From Clostridium_X cadaveris (GTDB lineage Bacteria > Bacillota > Clostridia > Clostridiales > Clostridiaceae), in assembly GCF_039521325.1 (NCBI RefSeq), contig NZ_BAAACD010000010.1: 64,000 nt of DNA; one strand, written 5' to 3'. Under the pieces are notes generated by a model. It had not been told where the DNA came from. It did no database searches and saw only the letters and a program-made list of their open reading frames with translations. This document shows positions 42,268-50,921 of the stretch, one piece after another. The position numbers and the translations under genes are program-made. The first letter of the stretch is position 1. Every line of letters begins with the position of its first letter.

Positions 42268-42312
42268 AAGGGAGGAAGCGATATTTATTCTAAAATATCG
42301 TGAAATATTTTG
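42268..42312 (+). promoter_or_regulatory. Ribosome site separated from TTG start by a hairpin
   Basis: AAGGGAGG (42268-42275) is 34 bases before the TTG start at 42310. A perfect stem CGATATTT (42279-42286) / AAATATCG (42293-42300) lies between. Folding it out leaves about 12 bases, close to normal spacing. Two more GGAGG sequences occur upstream (near 42193 and 42227). Confidence 0.45.
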
Positions 42313-44421
42313 AAAATAAATAGTAAAACATTATTTAAATCTATGATTATGGGGGCTTTAATTGTTACACAATTATCTTTTGGAGTAAAAGCTGGAGCTC
42401 AAGAATTAAATGAATCTGATTATAAAAATGGAACATTACCTTCTCTTAAGGAGTATAAAAAGGAAGCAGATAAGGTCTGGACACCAAAACAAGAAACTAG
42501 AATTTTTGTTGTTGAGAATGAAGCTTTTGAATTAAACAAAGACGTTGTGTTAAAGGATGCTGCTAATTTTGCAAAAGAGCTTAATGTTGTTACTAACAAA
42601 AAAGTTGACCTTAACAATGTGGTCTTTGGAAATAAAAGCCTTGTAAAAAATGGCGATATCGTGCTAGAGCTTTTAGGAAAGCAATCAACTAATTCAATAG
42701 AAGAAAAAAGAATGGTAGAGGAAGGATACACAATAAATGTAGATGATGTTGTTACAGTTAAAGCTAATAGTGATATTGGTATCTTCTATGGACAAAGAAC
42801 TATTCTTCAAAGTTTAAAATCAAAAGGAAACCTTATGTATGGAAATATAAAAGATTTTCCAGATGTAAGTGAAAGAGCTTTCCATATAGATATAGCAAGA
42901 AAATATTATACAAAAGATTGGATTATACAAAGAATTAAGGACATGTCTTGGATGAAACTTAATACAGTACAAATACATTTTTCAGAAAATGAAGGCTTCA
43001 GATTAGAAAGTAAAGTACATCCAGAAGTTATGTCATCTCAATATATTACTCAAGAAGAAATGAAGGAAATTATACAAGTTGCTAAAGACAATAAGGTTAA
43101 AATAATACCTTCATTCGATACTCCTGGCCACTTAAAACAAGCACTTAAGACCCATCCAGAATTCCAATTGCCAACAAGATATTCTGGAAAAGAATCAAAG
43201 GCTCTTGACATTACCAATCCTGACGCACGTAAATTTGTTAAAGATTTATATAAAGAATTTGCAGAACTCTTTAAGGATAGTACAGATTTCCATATAGGTG
43301 GGGATGAATTTATTGATTTTGATAGAACTAGAAATTATCCAATTCTTACAGAATATGCTCAAAATAAATATGGGTCAACAGGAACTTGGTATGATACATA
43401 TATAGAATTTACTAATGAGATTTCAAATTATGTTAAAGAATTAGGATTTGTTCCAAGAGTATGGAATGATGCTCATTATAGAATCGGAGCTGCTCATCAA
43501 CCTAATTTAGAACTAAATAAAGATATAATAATAACTTATTGGACAAGCTGGCATAAAAATATGGCATCATTAAAAACTTTCCTTGAGAAAGGTCATAAAG
43601 TAATTAATTATAATGATTCAAAGTTTTATTATGTATTAGGGGAAGCAGCAGGATATACTTATCCAACAGCAGGAAAAATTTATAATAGCAGTTGGCATCC
43701 AGGACAATTTCCATGGAGAAATAAAGCTGCAGATAGTGTAAATTACAAGCAAGATATGGAGTATCCATATTCAGAACAGTTACTTGGTGTATCATATGCT
43801 ATTTGGAGTGATAGGCCTAATGCACAAACTGAAGAAGAAGTTGCTAAAGGCATTTATCTAGCTCTTCGTGAAATGGCAGAAACAACTTATAATTCACAAA
43901 ATAGAAAAGATTATAGTTTTCAACAGTTCCAAAATACAGTAAATACATTAGGAAACTCACTAGATTATAATAATGAGGTTTCGTCTTTGCCAACAGGTAA
44001 ACCTATTCAAGTTAAAGTTGTAAAATCCAAACTTGATGAATTAGTTAAAAAAGCTAAAGAAATCAATAATGAGTTATATACAGAAGAAAGCATTAAAAAT
44101 TTATCAGAAGCAATTTTTGATGCTGAAAAAATTCTAAACGATAACTCTGTTACTCAAGAAAAAGTAGATGAAGTAGCAAGTATTCTTGAAAAAGCTATGG
44201 ATAATCTTAAAGAAAAAGTAGTAGAGAATACTAAAGATGAAAACACTACTAAATTAGAAGATACTAAAATTCAAAAGAATGACAATGCTGTTCAAAATGG
44301 AAATAGTATATTGCCTAAAACTGGTGATGATGATTTAAAGATATATTTAATGATAGTGGCTGCTATATCTGTAATTGGAATAGTAATTTTAAGAAAGAAT
44401 AAAAAACAAAGTTTACAATAA
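42310..44421 (+). CDS. Sortase-anchored beta-N-acetylhexosaminidase (GH20)
   Basis: Single-barrel GH20 exo-hexosaminidase of 703 residues, predicted to act at the cell surface. A signal peptide (about 1-31, ends KAGA) is followed by a GH20b-like domain (to about 180), then the catalytic barrel with the Asp-Glu pair D332/E333 in FHIGGDEFIDF. A FIVAR-like helical module lies at about 575-640, and LPKTG at 668-672 with a hydrophobic segment and basic tail. It closely resembles the second unit of the 1229-residue protein. The start is TTG, because the frame has a stop codon just upstream and the signal peptide fits it. A RAT/terminator leader precedes the gene. Confidence 0.92.
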   Translation: MKINSKTLFKSMIMGALIVTQLSFGVKAGAQELNESDYKNGTLPSLKEYKKEADKVWTPKQETRIFVVENEAFELNKDVVLKDAANFAKELNVVTNKKVDLNNVVFGNKSLVKNGDIVLELLGKQSTNSIEEKRMVEEGYTINVDDVVTVKANSDIGIFYGQRTILQSLKSKGNLMYGNIKDFPDVSERAFHIDIARKYYTKDWIIQRIKDMSWMKLNTVQIHFSENEGFRLESKVHPEVMSSQYITQEEMKEIIQVAKDNKVKIIPSFDTPGHLKQALKTHPEFQLPTRYSGKESKALDITNPDARKFVKDLYKEFAELFKDSTDFHIGGDEFIDFDRTRNYPILTEYAQNKYGSTGTWYDTYIEFTNEISNYVKELGFVPRVWNDAHYRIGAAHQPNLELNKDIIITYWTSWHKNMASLKTFLEKGHKVINYNDSKFYYVLGEAAGYTYPTAGKIYNSSWHPGQFPWRNKAADSVNYKQDMEYPYSEQLLGVSYAIWSDRPNAQTEEEVAKGIYLALREMAETTYNSQNRKDYSFQQFQNTVNTLGNSLDYNNEVSSLPTGKPIQVKVVKSKLDELVKKAKEINNELYTEESIKNLSEAIFDAEKILNDNSVTQEKVDEVASILEKAMDNLKEKVVENTKDENTTKLEDTKIQKNDNAVQNGNSILPKTGDDDLKIYLMIVAAISVIGIVILRKNKKQSLQ

Positions 44422-44429
44422 ATAATTAG

Positions 44430-44474
44430 AAGAATGTGGGTAGATTTTTAAAAAGGATATCCACATTCTTTTTT
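44430..44474 (+). terminator. Intrinsic terminator of the second hexosaminidase gene
   Basis: AAGAATGTGG (44430-44439) pairs perfectly with CCACATTCTT (44461-44470), followed by a T-run to 44474. Confidence 0.85.
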
Positions 44475-44544
44475 ATATTTTGTCCTATATAAGCATTTGT
44501 GATACTATAATTAGTAATATTGGAATAAAGAAAGGGGAAGCTTT

Positions 44545-45027
44545 ATGTACATATGCGATCATAAGAATGTATTCTACTATAACAGCCCAATTGGAAAGCT
44601 TGGAGTTTGTGAAGTAAATGGGGAAATCACTTATGTTTTGTTTGAAAATGAGAAGTGTCCAGAAGGATATGAAGAGAATGAAACGGAAATTTTAAAAGCA
44701 GCAGGTGAAGCTTTAAATGAGTATTTTAAAGGTAATGTAAAGCATTTTGATCTTCCATTAAATCCTCACGGTACAAAATTTATGAAAAAAGTTTGGCAGA
44801 GTCTAGAGAAAATTCCTTATGGTGAAACGAGAAGTTATAAAGAAATTGCAGAATTTGTAGGAAGCCCTAAGGGGTATAGGGCAGTAGGAAATGCAAATAA
44901 TAAAAATCCAATACCTATTTTTATTCCATGTCATAGAGTTGTTGGGGCAAGTGGCAAATTAATTGGTTATGCAGGTGGTTTAAACATAAAAAGGTTTTTA
45001 TTAGATATTGAATGTAGAAACAAATAA
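44545..45027 (+). CDS. ogt: Methylated-DNA-[protein]-cysteine S-methyltransferase
   Basis: Suicide repair protein for O6-alkylguanine, 160 residues. The acceptor Cys is in IPIFIPCHRVVGASGKLIGYAGG. The helix-turn-helix region YGETRSYKEIAEFVGSPKGYRAVGNANNKNP contains the Arg finger and recognition helix. GGGGAAG precedes ATG. It stands alone. The short N-terminal domain lacks the Ada extension. Confidence 0.95.
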   Translation: MYICDHKNVFYYNSPIGKLGVCEVNGEITYVLFENEKCPEGYEENETEILKAAGEALNEYFKGNVKHFDLPLNPHGTKFMKKVWQSLEKIPYGETRSYKEIAEFVGSPKGYRAVGNANNKNPIPIFIPCHRVVGASGKLIGYAGGLNIKRFLLDIECRNK

Positions 45028-45125
45028 AGAGTTGGGAGACACCTTGTTTTAAACATTTGGTCGTAGATTAAAGCTGTGTTTATAATGTATAATGAAAAGG
45101 ACTACACAAGAAAGGGATTGATCAC

Positions 45126-45617
45126 ATGAAAAAGAGAATCACAGCTTTATTTGCAGCTATGATATTTGCAATAGCTATGGTTGGATGTTCATCAAATACC
45201 AAAAAAGAAGAACAGAAGAATGTAGCCACAGCTGATATCGTAAGCAAAATAAAAGAAGAAATCGAAATAAGAGCTATGGGAGCAGCAGACGAGACTATGG
45301 TGAAAGACATGTTTCATGTCAACATGGATGATGTTGAGGAGATAACCATAGAAAGAGGAATGATAAATACAGGACTAGAAACTATAGCCGTAGCTAAAGC
45401 TAAATCAGGAAAAGCAGAAGAAGTAAAGAAAGCTTTTGAAAGGGTTAAAGAGGAAAAAAAGCAAAGCGCTTTCTATCCAGGAGAATCAGAAGCTGTTGAA
45501 GCATCAGAGATTAAGGCTATTGGGGACTATGTTGGATTTTTTATTATACCAGACTATGAAGAAGGACAAAATAATTCTAAAAAAGCCGTGGAAATTTTTG
45601 AAGAAGCCTTAAAGTAA
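45126..45617 (+). CDS. DUF4358-type lipoprotein
   Basis: Predicted lipoprotein of 163 residues. The lipobox ends at C21 (AMVGC), followed by SSNTKKEEQ. The mature part follows the DUF4358 pattern: ADIVSKIKEEI, then FHVNMDDVEEITIERGMINTGLETIAVAKAK, and KAFERVKEEKKQSAFYPGESEAVEAS. No function is established for the family. AAAGGG precedes ATG. A T-rich segment follows the stop, and the next gene has its own promoter. Confidence 0.8.
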   Translation: MKKRITALFAAMIFAIAMVGCSSNTKKEEQKNVATADIVSKIKEEIEIRAMGAADETMVKDMFHVNMDDVEEITIERGMINTGLETIAVAKAKSGKAEEVKKAFERVKEEKKQSAFYPGESEAVEASEIKAIGDYVGFFIIPDYEEGQNNSKKAVEIFEEALK

Positions 45618-45660
45618 AATAAGTAGATTTTTTTTATAATAAAAAATTTGTTATATACTA

Positions 45661-45691
45661 TTGACCTTAACGCAACGTAATAGTTTAGACT
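45661..45691 (+). promoter_or_regulatory. MerR-type promoter with 19-bp spacer
   Basis: TTGACC (45661-45666) and TAGACT (45686-45691) are separated by 19 bases, the overlong spacing that MerR-family proteins correct by DNA distortion. The spacer CTTAACGCAACGTAAT resembles TipA/Mta-class sites (GACCCTAACGTTGCGTGATT, from memory). Confidence 0.7.
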
Positions 45692-45711
45692 TATTTTTGA
45701 GGGGTGAGAAA

Positions 45712-46476
45712 ATGGAATATACAGTAAATAAATTGGCGAAACTCTCCGGTGTAAGCGCGCGCACATTGAGATATTACGATGAAATTGAATTGCTCAAGCC
45801 AAAGAGAGTAAGTTCGAACGGATATCGAATTTATGGAGAGGATCAAGTGAATATGCTGCAGCAGATACTTTTTTATAGAGAGCTTGGTATAAGCTTAGAT
45901 GAGATAAAAGAAATCATATCAGCATCTTCATTTAATAGAGAAAAAGCACTGGAAAACCATTTAATTGCTCTTACAGAAAAAAAGCAGCAGCTTGAAACTA
46001 TGATTGAAAATGTAATAAAGACAATGGCTGCTATGAAGGGAGAAACTATTATGAGTGATAAGGAAAAGTTTAAAGGCTTTAAGAAAAAGGTTATAGAAGA
46101 AAATGAAAATAAATATGGCAAAGAAATTAGGGGAAAATATGGAGATAAAGCCGTTGATGGTTCAAATGCAAGAGTAGCTGGAATGACAGAAGAACAATGG
46201 AAAAAACAAGAGGATTTGTCTAAACAGATAAATGAAGCTCTTAAAGAAGCTATGAAGACAGGAGATCCTGAAGGCGAGCTTGCTCAAGAGGTTTGTGATA
46301 TGCACAGAGAATGGATTTGCATGTTTTGGAAAGAAGGCATGTATTCTAAGGAAGCGCATAAAGGACTTGGGGAGATGTATGTTTGTGATGAAAGATTCAA
46401 GGCATACTATGATAAGATAGGTGAAGGAGCGGCTGAGTTTTTAAGGGATGCACTAAATGTGTATTGCATCAAATAA
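45712..46476 (+). CDS. MerR-family regulator with TipAS-like effector domain
   Basis: Transcription activator of 254 residues. An N-terminal MerR helix-turn-helix (YTVNKLAKLSGVSARTLRYYDEIELLKPKR) is followed by the coiled-coil dimer helix (about 75-110) and a C-terminal TipAS-type globin-like domain (about 125-250, with MTEEQWKKQEDLSKQINEAL and MHREWICMFW). TipA/Mta/SkgA relatives bind thiopeptide or other drugs. The start at 45712 follows GAGGGG; the longer open frame from 45661 would lie over the promoter. The 19-bp-spacer promoter directly upstream implies autoactivation. A terminator follows, so no co-transcribed target is seen. Confidence 0.9.
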   Translation: MEYTVNKLAKLSGVSARTLRYYDEIELLKPKRVSSNGYRIYGEDQVNMLQQILFYRELGISLDEIKEIISASSFNREKALENHLIALTEKKQQLETMIENVIKTMAAMKGETIMSDKEKFKGFKKKVIEENENKYGKEIRGKYGDKAVDGSNARVAGMTEEQWKKQEDLSKQINEALKEAMKTGDPEGELAQEVCDMHREWICMFWKEGMYSKEAHKGLGEMYVCDERFKAYYDKIGEGAAEFLRDALNVYCIK

Positions 46477-46504
46477 TTAGATTCATCAGAAATTTAGTAT
46501 ATAG

Positions 46505-46536
46505 GGCTAGGATTATTTATAATCCTAGTCTTTTTA
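46505..46536 (+). terminator. Intrinsic terminator
   Basis: GGCTAGGATTA (46505-46515) pairs with TAATCCTAGTC (46520-46530), one G-U, TTTA loop, then TTTTT. Confidence 0.8.
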
Positions 46537-46598
46537 ATAAAAGTATAAACTAAGAATAAGATACTATATACTTACATTGTAAGAAAGGAATTTAAAGC

Positions 46599-47975
46599 AT
46601 GGTATTTAGTAGTATTGTATTCATATTTAGATTTTTGCCAATTGCATTTGGTATATATTTTATTACACCTTTGAGATATAAGAATCTTGTACTGACACTG
46701 CTCAGTTTGATATTTTATTCTTGGGGTGAAGGGAAATACTTTCTTATAATGATAGCTTCAATTGTGGTTGATTACACAGCAGGAAGATTCATTGGCAGAT
46801 ATAGAAATAACAAAAAAGTAAGTGCGATGATTCTTGGATTGTCAGTGTGCTTCAACTTAGGAATGCTATTTTTCTTTAAGTATTTCAATTTCTTCATCGA
46901 CAATGTAAATACATTGTGGGGGTTAGGACTTGATCAGGTTGAAATAACTCTGCCGTTAGGAATAAGTTTTTACACATTTCAGACCATGTCTTATTCTATA
47001 GACGTATTTAGAGGTAATGTAGAACCAGAGAAAAATATAATAACATTTTCAACCTTTGTAACTCTATTCCCACAGCTTATTGCAGGACCTATAGTTAGAT
47101 ATTCAGATATAGCATTGGAACTTAAAAAAAGATATGTTTCAAAAGATTCTATAGAAAAAGGGATTGAAAAATTTATATTAGGGCTAGGACAAAAGGTTTT
47201 GATCGCAAATAATATAGGAATGTTGTGGAATGATATTGAAACCATGAGATTTGAAAAAATATCAACACCTCTTGCATGGATGGGACTTGCAGCCTTTGGA
47301 CTTCAGATATATTTTGACTTTAGTGGATATTCTCTTATGGCAATAGGACTTGGAGAAATGCTTGGATTTTCATTTCCCCAAAACTTCAACTATCCATATA
47401 TATCAAGGAGCATATCAGAATTTTGGCGAAGGTGGCATATGACTTTAGGTTCTTGGTTCAGGAAATATTTATATATACCATTAGGAGGGAATAGAAAAGG
47501 TTTTTTGAGAACAATAATTAATTTGTTTTTGGTTTGGTTTTTAACTGGCTTGTGGCATGGAGCAAGCTACAATTTTATACTCTGGGGACTTCTTTTCTTT
47601 ATACTAATCTCAGTAGAGAAAGCATGGTTAAGTAAAATTTTAGATAAACACAAAAAATTTTCGCACATCTACACTTTGTTTTTCCTCATGGTTGGATGGG
47701 GACTTTTTGCTATTACAGATTTCAGCTTAATGAGTAAGTATTTTGAACGATTATTCAAATTTAGATATGAAAGTGAATATCTATATTATCTTCGAAACTA
47801 TGCTGTGATTTTTATTATAGCTATAGTATTATCAACACCTGTCATACCGAAATTATACAAGAAATATGTGAAATCACCAGCAATTAATGCAGCAGTGTTA
47901 ATGTTTATTTTTATTATAGCTGTAGCTTATTTGGTGGATGCTACTTATAATCCGTTCTTATACTTTAGATTTTAG
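46599..47975 (+). CDS. MBOAT-family membrane O-acyltransferase (AlgI/PatA-like)
   Basis: Polytopic acyltransferase of 458 residues that moves acetyl (or another acyl) groups across the membrane for polysaccharide modification. Family marks are FSSIVFIFRFLPIAFGIYF near the start, LPLGISFYTFQTMSYSIDVFRG, FWRRWHMTLGSWFRKYLYIPLGGNRKG, and the active-site His in FLTGLWHGASYNFILWG. AAGGAA precedes ATG. The next gene, ten bases on, encodes a DHHW/AlgX-like partner; together they form an O-acetylation pair. Confidence 0.93.
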   Translation: MVFSSIVFIFRFLPIAFGIYFITPLRYKNLVLTLLSLIFYSWGEGKYFLIMIASIVVDYTAGRFIGRYRNNKKVSAMILGLSVCFNLGMLFFFKYFNFFIDNVNTLWGLGLDQVEITLPLGISFYTFQTMSYSIDVFRGNVEPEKNIITFSTFVTLFPQLIAGPIVRYSDIALELKKRYVSKDSIEKGIEKFILGLGQKVLIANNIGMLWNDIETMRFEKISTPLAWMGLAAFGLQIYFDFSGYSLMAIGLGEMLGFSFPQNFNYPYISRSISEFWRRWHMTLGSWFRKYLYIPLGGNRKGFLRTIINLFLVWFLTGLWHGASYNFILWGLLFFILISVEKAWLSKILDKHKKFSHIYTLFFLMVGWGLFAITDFSLMSKYFERLFKFRYESEYLYYLRNYAVIFIIAIVLSTPVIPKLYKKYVKSPAINAAVLMFIFIIAVAYLVDATYNPFLYFRF

Positions 47976-47984
47976 GAGGATAAT

Positions 47985-49085
47985 ATGAAAAAGAATCCGC
48001 TTATGTATATGTTTATATCTGTGATTTTAATTATTTCACTGCTAGATTTTATATCACCAGACAAAAAGTTTTCGGAGTTTGAAAATAGGAATTTAAAAAG
48101 CAAGATGAAATTTACTATAAAGTCTTATTTAGATGGTTCTTTTGGAAGAGGTTATGAGAAATACATAAACGATCAGTTTATAGGAAGAGATTTATGGATC
48201 AATTTAAAATCTAGAAGTGAGTATGTTTTAGGAAAGGTTGAAAATAACAACATTATTTACGGAGATAATGGTTACTTATTCGAAAAATTTACGTATATAG
48301 ATAAAGAGAGACTTAATACAAATATAAATGCTGTAAATGCTCTAATTAAAAATTCTAAAACTAAAGTTTCATTGTTAATTGCACCTAATTCTTATGGAAT
48401 CTATGAGGAAAATTTACCTTATGGAGCGCCTGTTATAAATCAAGCAAAGACTATATCAATGATTTATGAAAGTATTTTTGGTGAAAATGAGGTCAATTTA
48501 TTAGCTAAGTTTATGGAAGAGAAGGATGAGTATATATATTATAAAACAGATCATCATTGGACGACTAAGGGGGCATATGTTGCCTATAGTGAGCTTATAA
48601 AAACTTTAGGACAGTTACCTATAAAGCTTAATGACTATAAAACAATAGAGACACCAGGATTTTATGGCACCTATTATTCAAAGGCTAAGCCTTTCGATAT
48701 TGATGCAGATAAGCTGTCGTATTATGAATTTTCTAATATAAAAATGACTATAGGGGATAAAAGCTATGATAGTCTATATGATATATCGAAACTAATGACA
48801 AAAGATAAATATTCTGTATTTTTATATGGAAATAACCCTCTTACTATAATAGAAAATACTGAAATAGACAATGATAAAAAGCTTTTAATATTTAAGGATT
48901 CCTATGCTAATTCTCTTATACCTTTTTTGACACAGCATTATAAAGAGATTCATGTTATAGATCCTAGAAGTTTTAATGCACCAGTTAGCCAGTATATCAG
49001 AGATAAAGAATTTAATGATATTTTTGTAATCTATAATTTTATAAACTTTACACGGGATATGGATGTAGTTAAACTTAGAAGCTAA
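47985..49085 (+). CDS. DHHW/AlgX-like SGNH-type acetyltransferase partner
   Basis: Membrane-anchored extracellular protein of 366 residues with an N-terminal hydrophobic segment (about 5-25). The DHHW motif YYKTDHHWTTKGAYVAY is seen at about residues 186-202, as in AlgJ/AlgX. A later FKDSYANSLIPFL holds the expected catalytic Ser. It probably accepts acyl groups from the MBOAT protein and places them on a surface polymer. AGGAGG precedes ATG. No polysaccharide synthase is adjacent, so the acceptor is unknown. Confidence 0.9.
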   Translation: MKKNPLMYMFISVILIISLLDFISPDKKFSEFENRNLKSKMKFTIKSYLDGSFGRGYEKYINDQFIGRDLWINLKSRSEYVLGKVENNNIIYGDNGYLFEKFTYIDKERLNTNINAVNALIKNSKTKVSLLIAPNSYGIYEENLPYGAPVINQAKTISMIYESIFGENEVNLLAKFMEEKDEYIYYKTDHHWTTKGAYVAYSELIKTLGQLPIKLNDYKTIETPGFYGTYYSKAKPFDIDADKLSYYEFSNIKMTIGDKSYDSLYDISKLMTKDKYSVFLYGNNPLTIIENTEIDNDKKLLIFKDSYANSLIPFLTQHYKEIHVIDPRSFNAPVSQYIRDKEFNDIFVIYNFINFTRDMDVVKLRS

Positions 49086-49297
49086 GAGTTCATTGACTAG
49101 GGGGGAGGACCTTGTATGTTGCATCTAAAAAGAGGTGGAAGGATTATGAAACGAATATCAATCATATAAATTGATGTGAAGACATTAATGTGATAAAATT
49201 ACAATTAAGTAACTTAAATGAAAAATTAAGCATTTAAAGTTGAGGACGATTAATTACTTATATTAAAGTGACAGAGACTTATATAAGGAGGAATGTT

Positions 49298-49426
49298 ATG
49301 AAAATTTTCTTTGGATTGATAGGGTCTGCTATTTACTTGGTGATATTTTACTATATTATAAAAGTCGCCGTTAAAGATGGCGTTACGGAAGCATACAAAA
49401 ACATAGAAAAAAATAAGGATTTGTAA
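49298..49426 (+). CDS. Small single-pass membrane protein (42 aa)
   Basis: Open frame of 42 codons with AAGGAGG six bases before ATG. It starts MKIFFGLIGSAIYLV, has one membrane helix (about 3-22) and a charged tail with IKVAVKDGVTEAYKN. The same plan, including IK.AVK, appears in the 59-residue protein at 62214-62393. A terminator follows. Function unknown. Confidence 0.65.
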   Translation: MKIFFGLIGSAIYLVIFYYIIKVAVKDGVTEAYKNIEKNKDL

Positions 49427-49462
49427 AAAAAATTTAATAAGAAAACTAAAGTTAAATACCAA

Positions 49463-49498
49463 AGCCTAGCTTTTACATATAATAGCTAGGCTCTTTAT
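49463..49498. terminator. Bidirectional terminator
   Basis: AGCCTAGCT (49463-49471) pairs perfectly with AGCTAGGCT (49484-49492). It lies between the convergent small membrane protein gene and the DUF4406-like gene. Confidence 0.8.
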
Positions 49499-49499
49499 T

Positions 49500-49823
49500 T
49501 TATCTAATTGATTCTAAGTAGTTTACTTTTTTACCTGTTTTAATTGCATATTCTATTTCGCTCTTTGTACTTGAGCCTATATAGTTATCCTTATTAATTA
49601 CAAAAATTTCATCAGCCATATCTATTTTTCTTTTATGGATATCATCAAGCATTATCTTTACTTCATCTGTGATGACGGTTCCGAATTCTCCATCGGCATG
49701 TCCAAATAGACCTACAGATATGACTATGTTTCCTTGAAGTGTTAGATCCTTTTGGATTTTCATAAATTCGTCTTTAAATCTCGTACTCCCACAAAGAGTA
49801 ATCACTTTATATTTATCAACCAT
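49500..49823 (-). CDS. DUF4406 / nucleoside 2-deoxyribosyltransferase-like protein
   Basis: Protein of 107 residues with a Rossmann-like start KVITLCGSTRFKDEFMKIQKDLTLQGNIVISVG. An ADEIFVINKDNYIGSSTKSEIEYAIKTGKKV segment follows, matching nucleoside deoxyribosyltransferase-like (TIR/NDT superfamily) proteins: the GSTR loop and the S..E.E.A motif with a candidate catalytic Glu. Many such genes are prophage-borne, but no phage genes surround this one. AAGGG precedes ATG. Activity is not established. Confidence 0.8.
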   Translation of the reverse strand: MVDKYKVITLCGSTRFKDEFMKIQKDLTLQGNIVISVGLFGHADGEFGTVITDEVKIMLDDIHKRKIDMADEIFVINKDNYIGSSTKSEIEYAIKTGKKVNYLESIR

Positions 49824-49857
49824 ATTAAACCCTTCTTTCTGAATTAATATCTATTTA

Positions 49858-50802
49858 TTATATGGATTCTTGAACTACCTTTATAAATTCCTGAGCAGCC
49901 TTCGATAAATATTTATTTTTTTTATAAGTTATACTAGATTTGCGATAGGCCATAGGTGTATCAAGTTTATAAAATACAGGGTGAGAAGCTAAATTACAGT
50001 ATTTCACAATGATATCTGTGGTAAATGATACTCCAAGATTTGCAACAGTCATGGAGTAAGTAGTCATAAGTTGATCAAAGATCATTTTTATTTTAGGTTC
50101 AAAATCACTATTTTTACATAGTTTAACTGCAAGATCATGCATATGATTTCCCTGCTTTAAAAATAAAAATGGCTCATCTTTGAATACATTTAAATCTAGA
50201 ACTGGACAATCCTTTGAAAGATGACGATTATTTTCTATGTCATCATAGGAAAGCTGAAAATCTCTTAATTGGTTGTTTATAGAAAAGTTTTTTGGCACTG
50301 CAAGAAGGACAGTTTCATGAAAAATATTGACTATAGAGAACAAATCCATGTTAAAAGGATAGCAGTCAACTATAAGATCCATAGTTCCATCAAGTAAAAG
50401 CTGTTCAAGTTCAAGAGAATTTCTTTCAAAAATCTCAATCTCAATTCCTGGATGCTTTTCAGAATAAATGGATAGAATTGATGGGAGAAAGCATGATACG
50501 AAAAAGTGAGTTCCTCCAACAGATAATTTTCCTGTTTTAAGCTCAGCTAAATCCATCAAGTAGTTATTCAAATCTTTTTCTAAAGTTACCATTTTCCTTG
50601 CAGTATTTATGTAAGCCTTGCCAGCTTCGGATAATTGGATAGGAGATGTGCTTCTATCAAAAAGTTTGCTACCTATCTCTTTTTCTATTTTTAATATTGC
50701 TGTACTTAGAGCAGGTTGTGATATATATAGTTTTTTAGCAGCTTTAGAAAAGCTTCGCTCTTCAGCAATTGTAAGTACATAATTTACATTCTGTGAATAC
50801 AT
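49858..50802 (-). CDS. LysR-family transcriptional regulator
   Basis: Regulator of 314 residues. The N-terminal winged helix is YVLTIAEERSFSKAAKKLYISQPALSTAILKIEKEIGSKLFDR, followed by a linker helix and a type 2 periplasmic-binding effector domain (about 90-300). AGGAGA precedes the ATG on the minus strand. It is divergent from the TSUP transporter gene across 119 bases. ATAAATAAAATTTAT in that gap is a candidate LysR site. It probably regulates the transporter; the inducer is unknown. Confidence 0.94.
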   Translation of the reverse strand: MYSQNVNYVLTIAEERSFSKAAKKLYISQPALSTAILKIEKEIGSKLFDRSTSPIQLSEAGKAYINTARKMVTLEKDLNNYLMDLAELKTGKLSVGGTHFFVSCFLPSILSIYSEKHPGIEIEIFERNSLELEQLLLDGTMDLIVDCYPFNMDLFSIVNIFHETVLLAVPKNFSINNQLRDFQLSYDDIENNRHLSKDCPVLDLNVFKDEPFLFLKQGNHMHDLAVKLCKNSDFEPKIKMIFDQLMTTYSMTVANLGVSFTTDIIVKYCNLASHPVFYKLDTPMAYRKSSITYKKNKYLSKAAQEFIKVVQESI

Positions 50803-50921
50803 AAAAGTCTCCTATCCTATAAATAAAATTTATAATATTTATATAGTTATATGTATTGGATTATATCTAAAATCAATGCTACCATAAAAGTAAAGGAATA
50901 ACAATGAGGGAGGATATTATT

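Noticed and set aside
49146..49169. Seven-residue open frame with a ribosome site
   Set aside because: Too short to support, not next to a transporter or biosynthetic gene, and without clustered codons or alternative hairpins.
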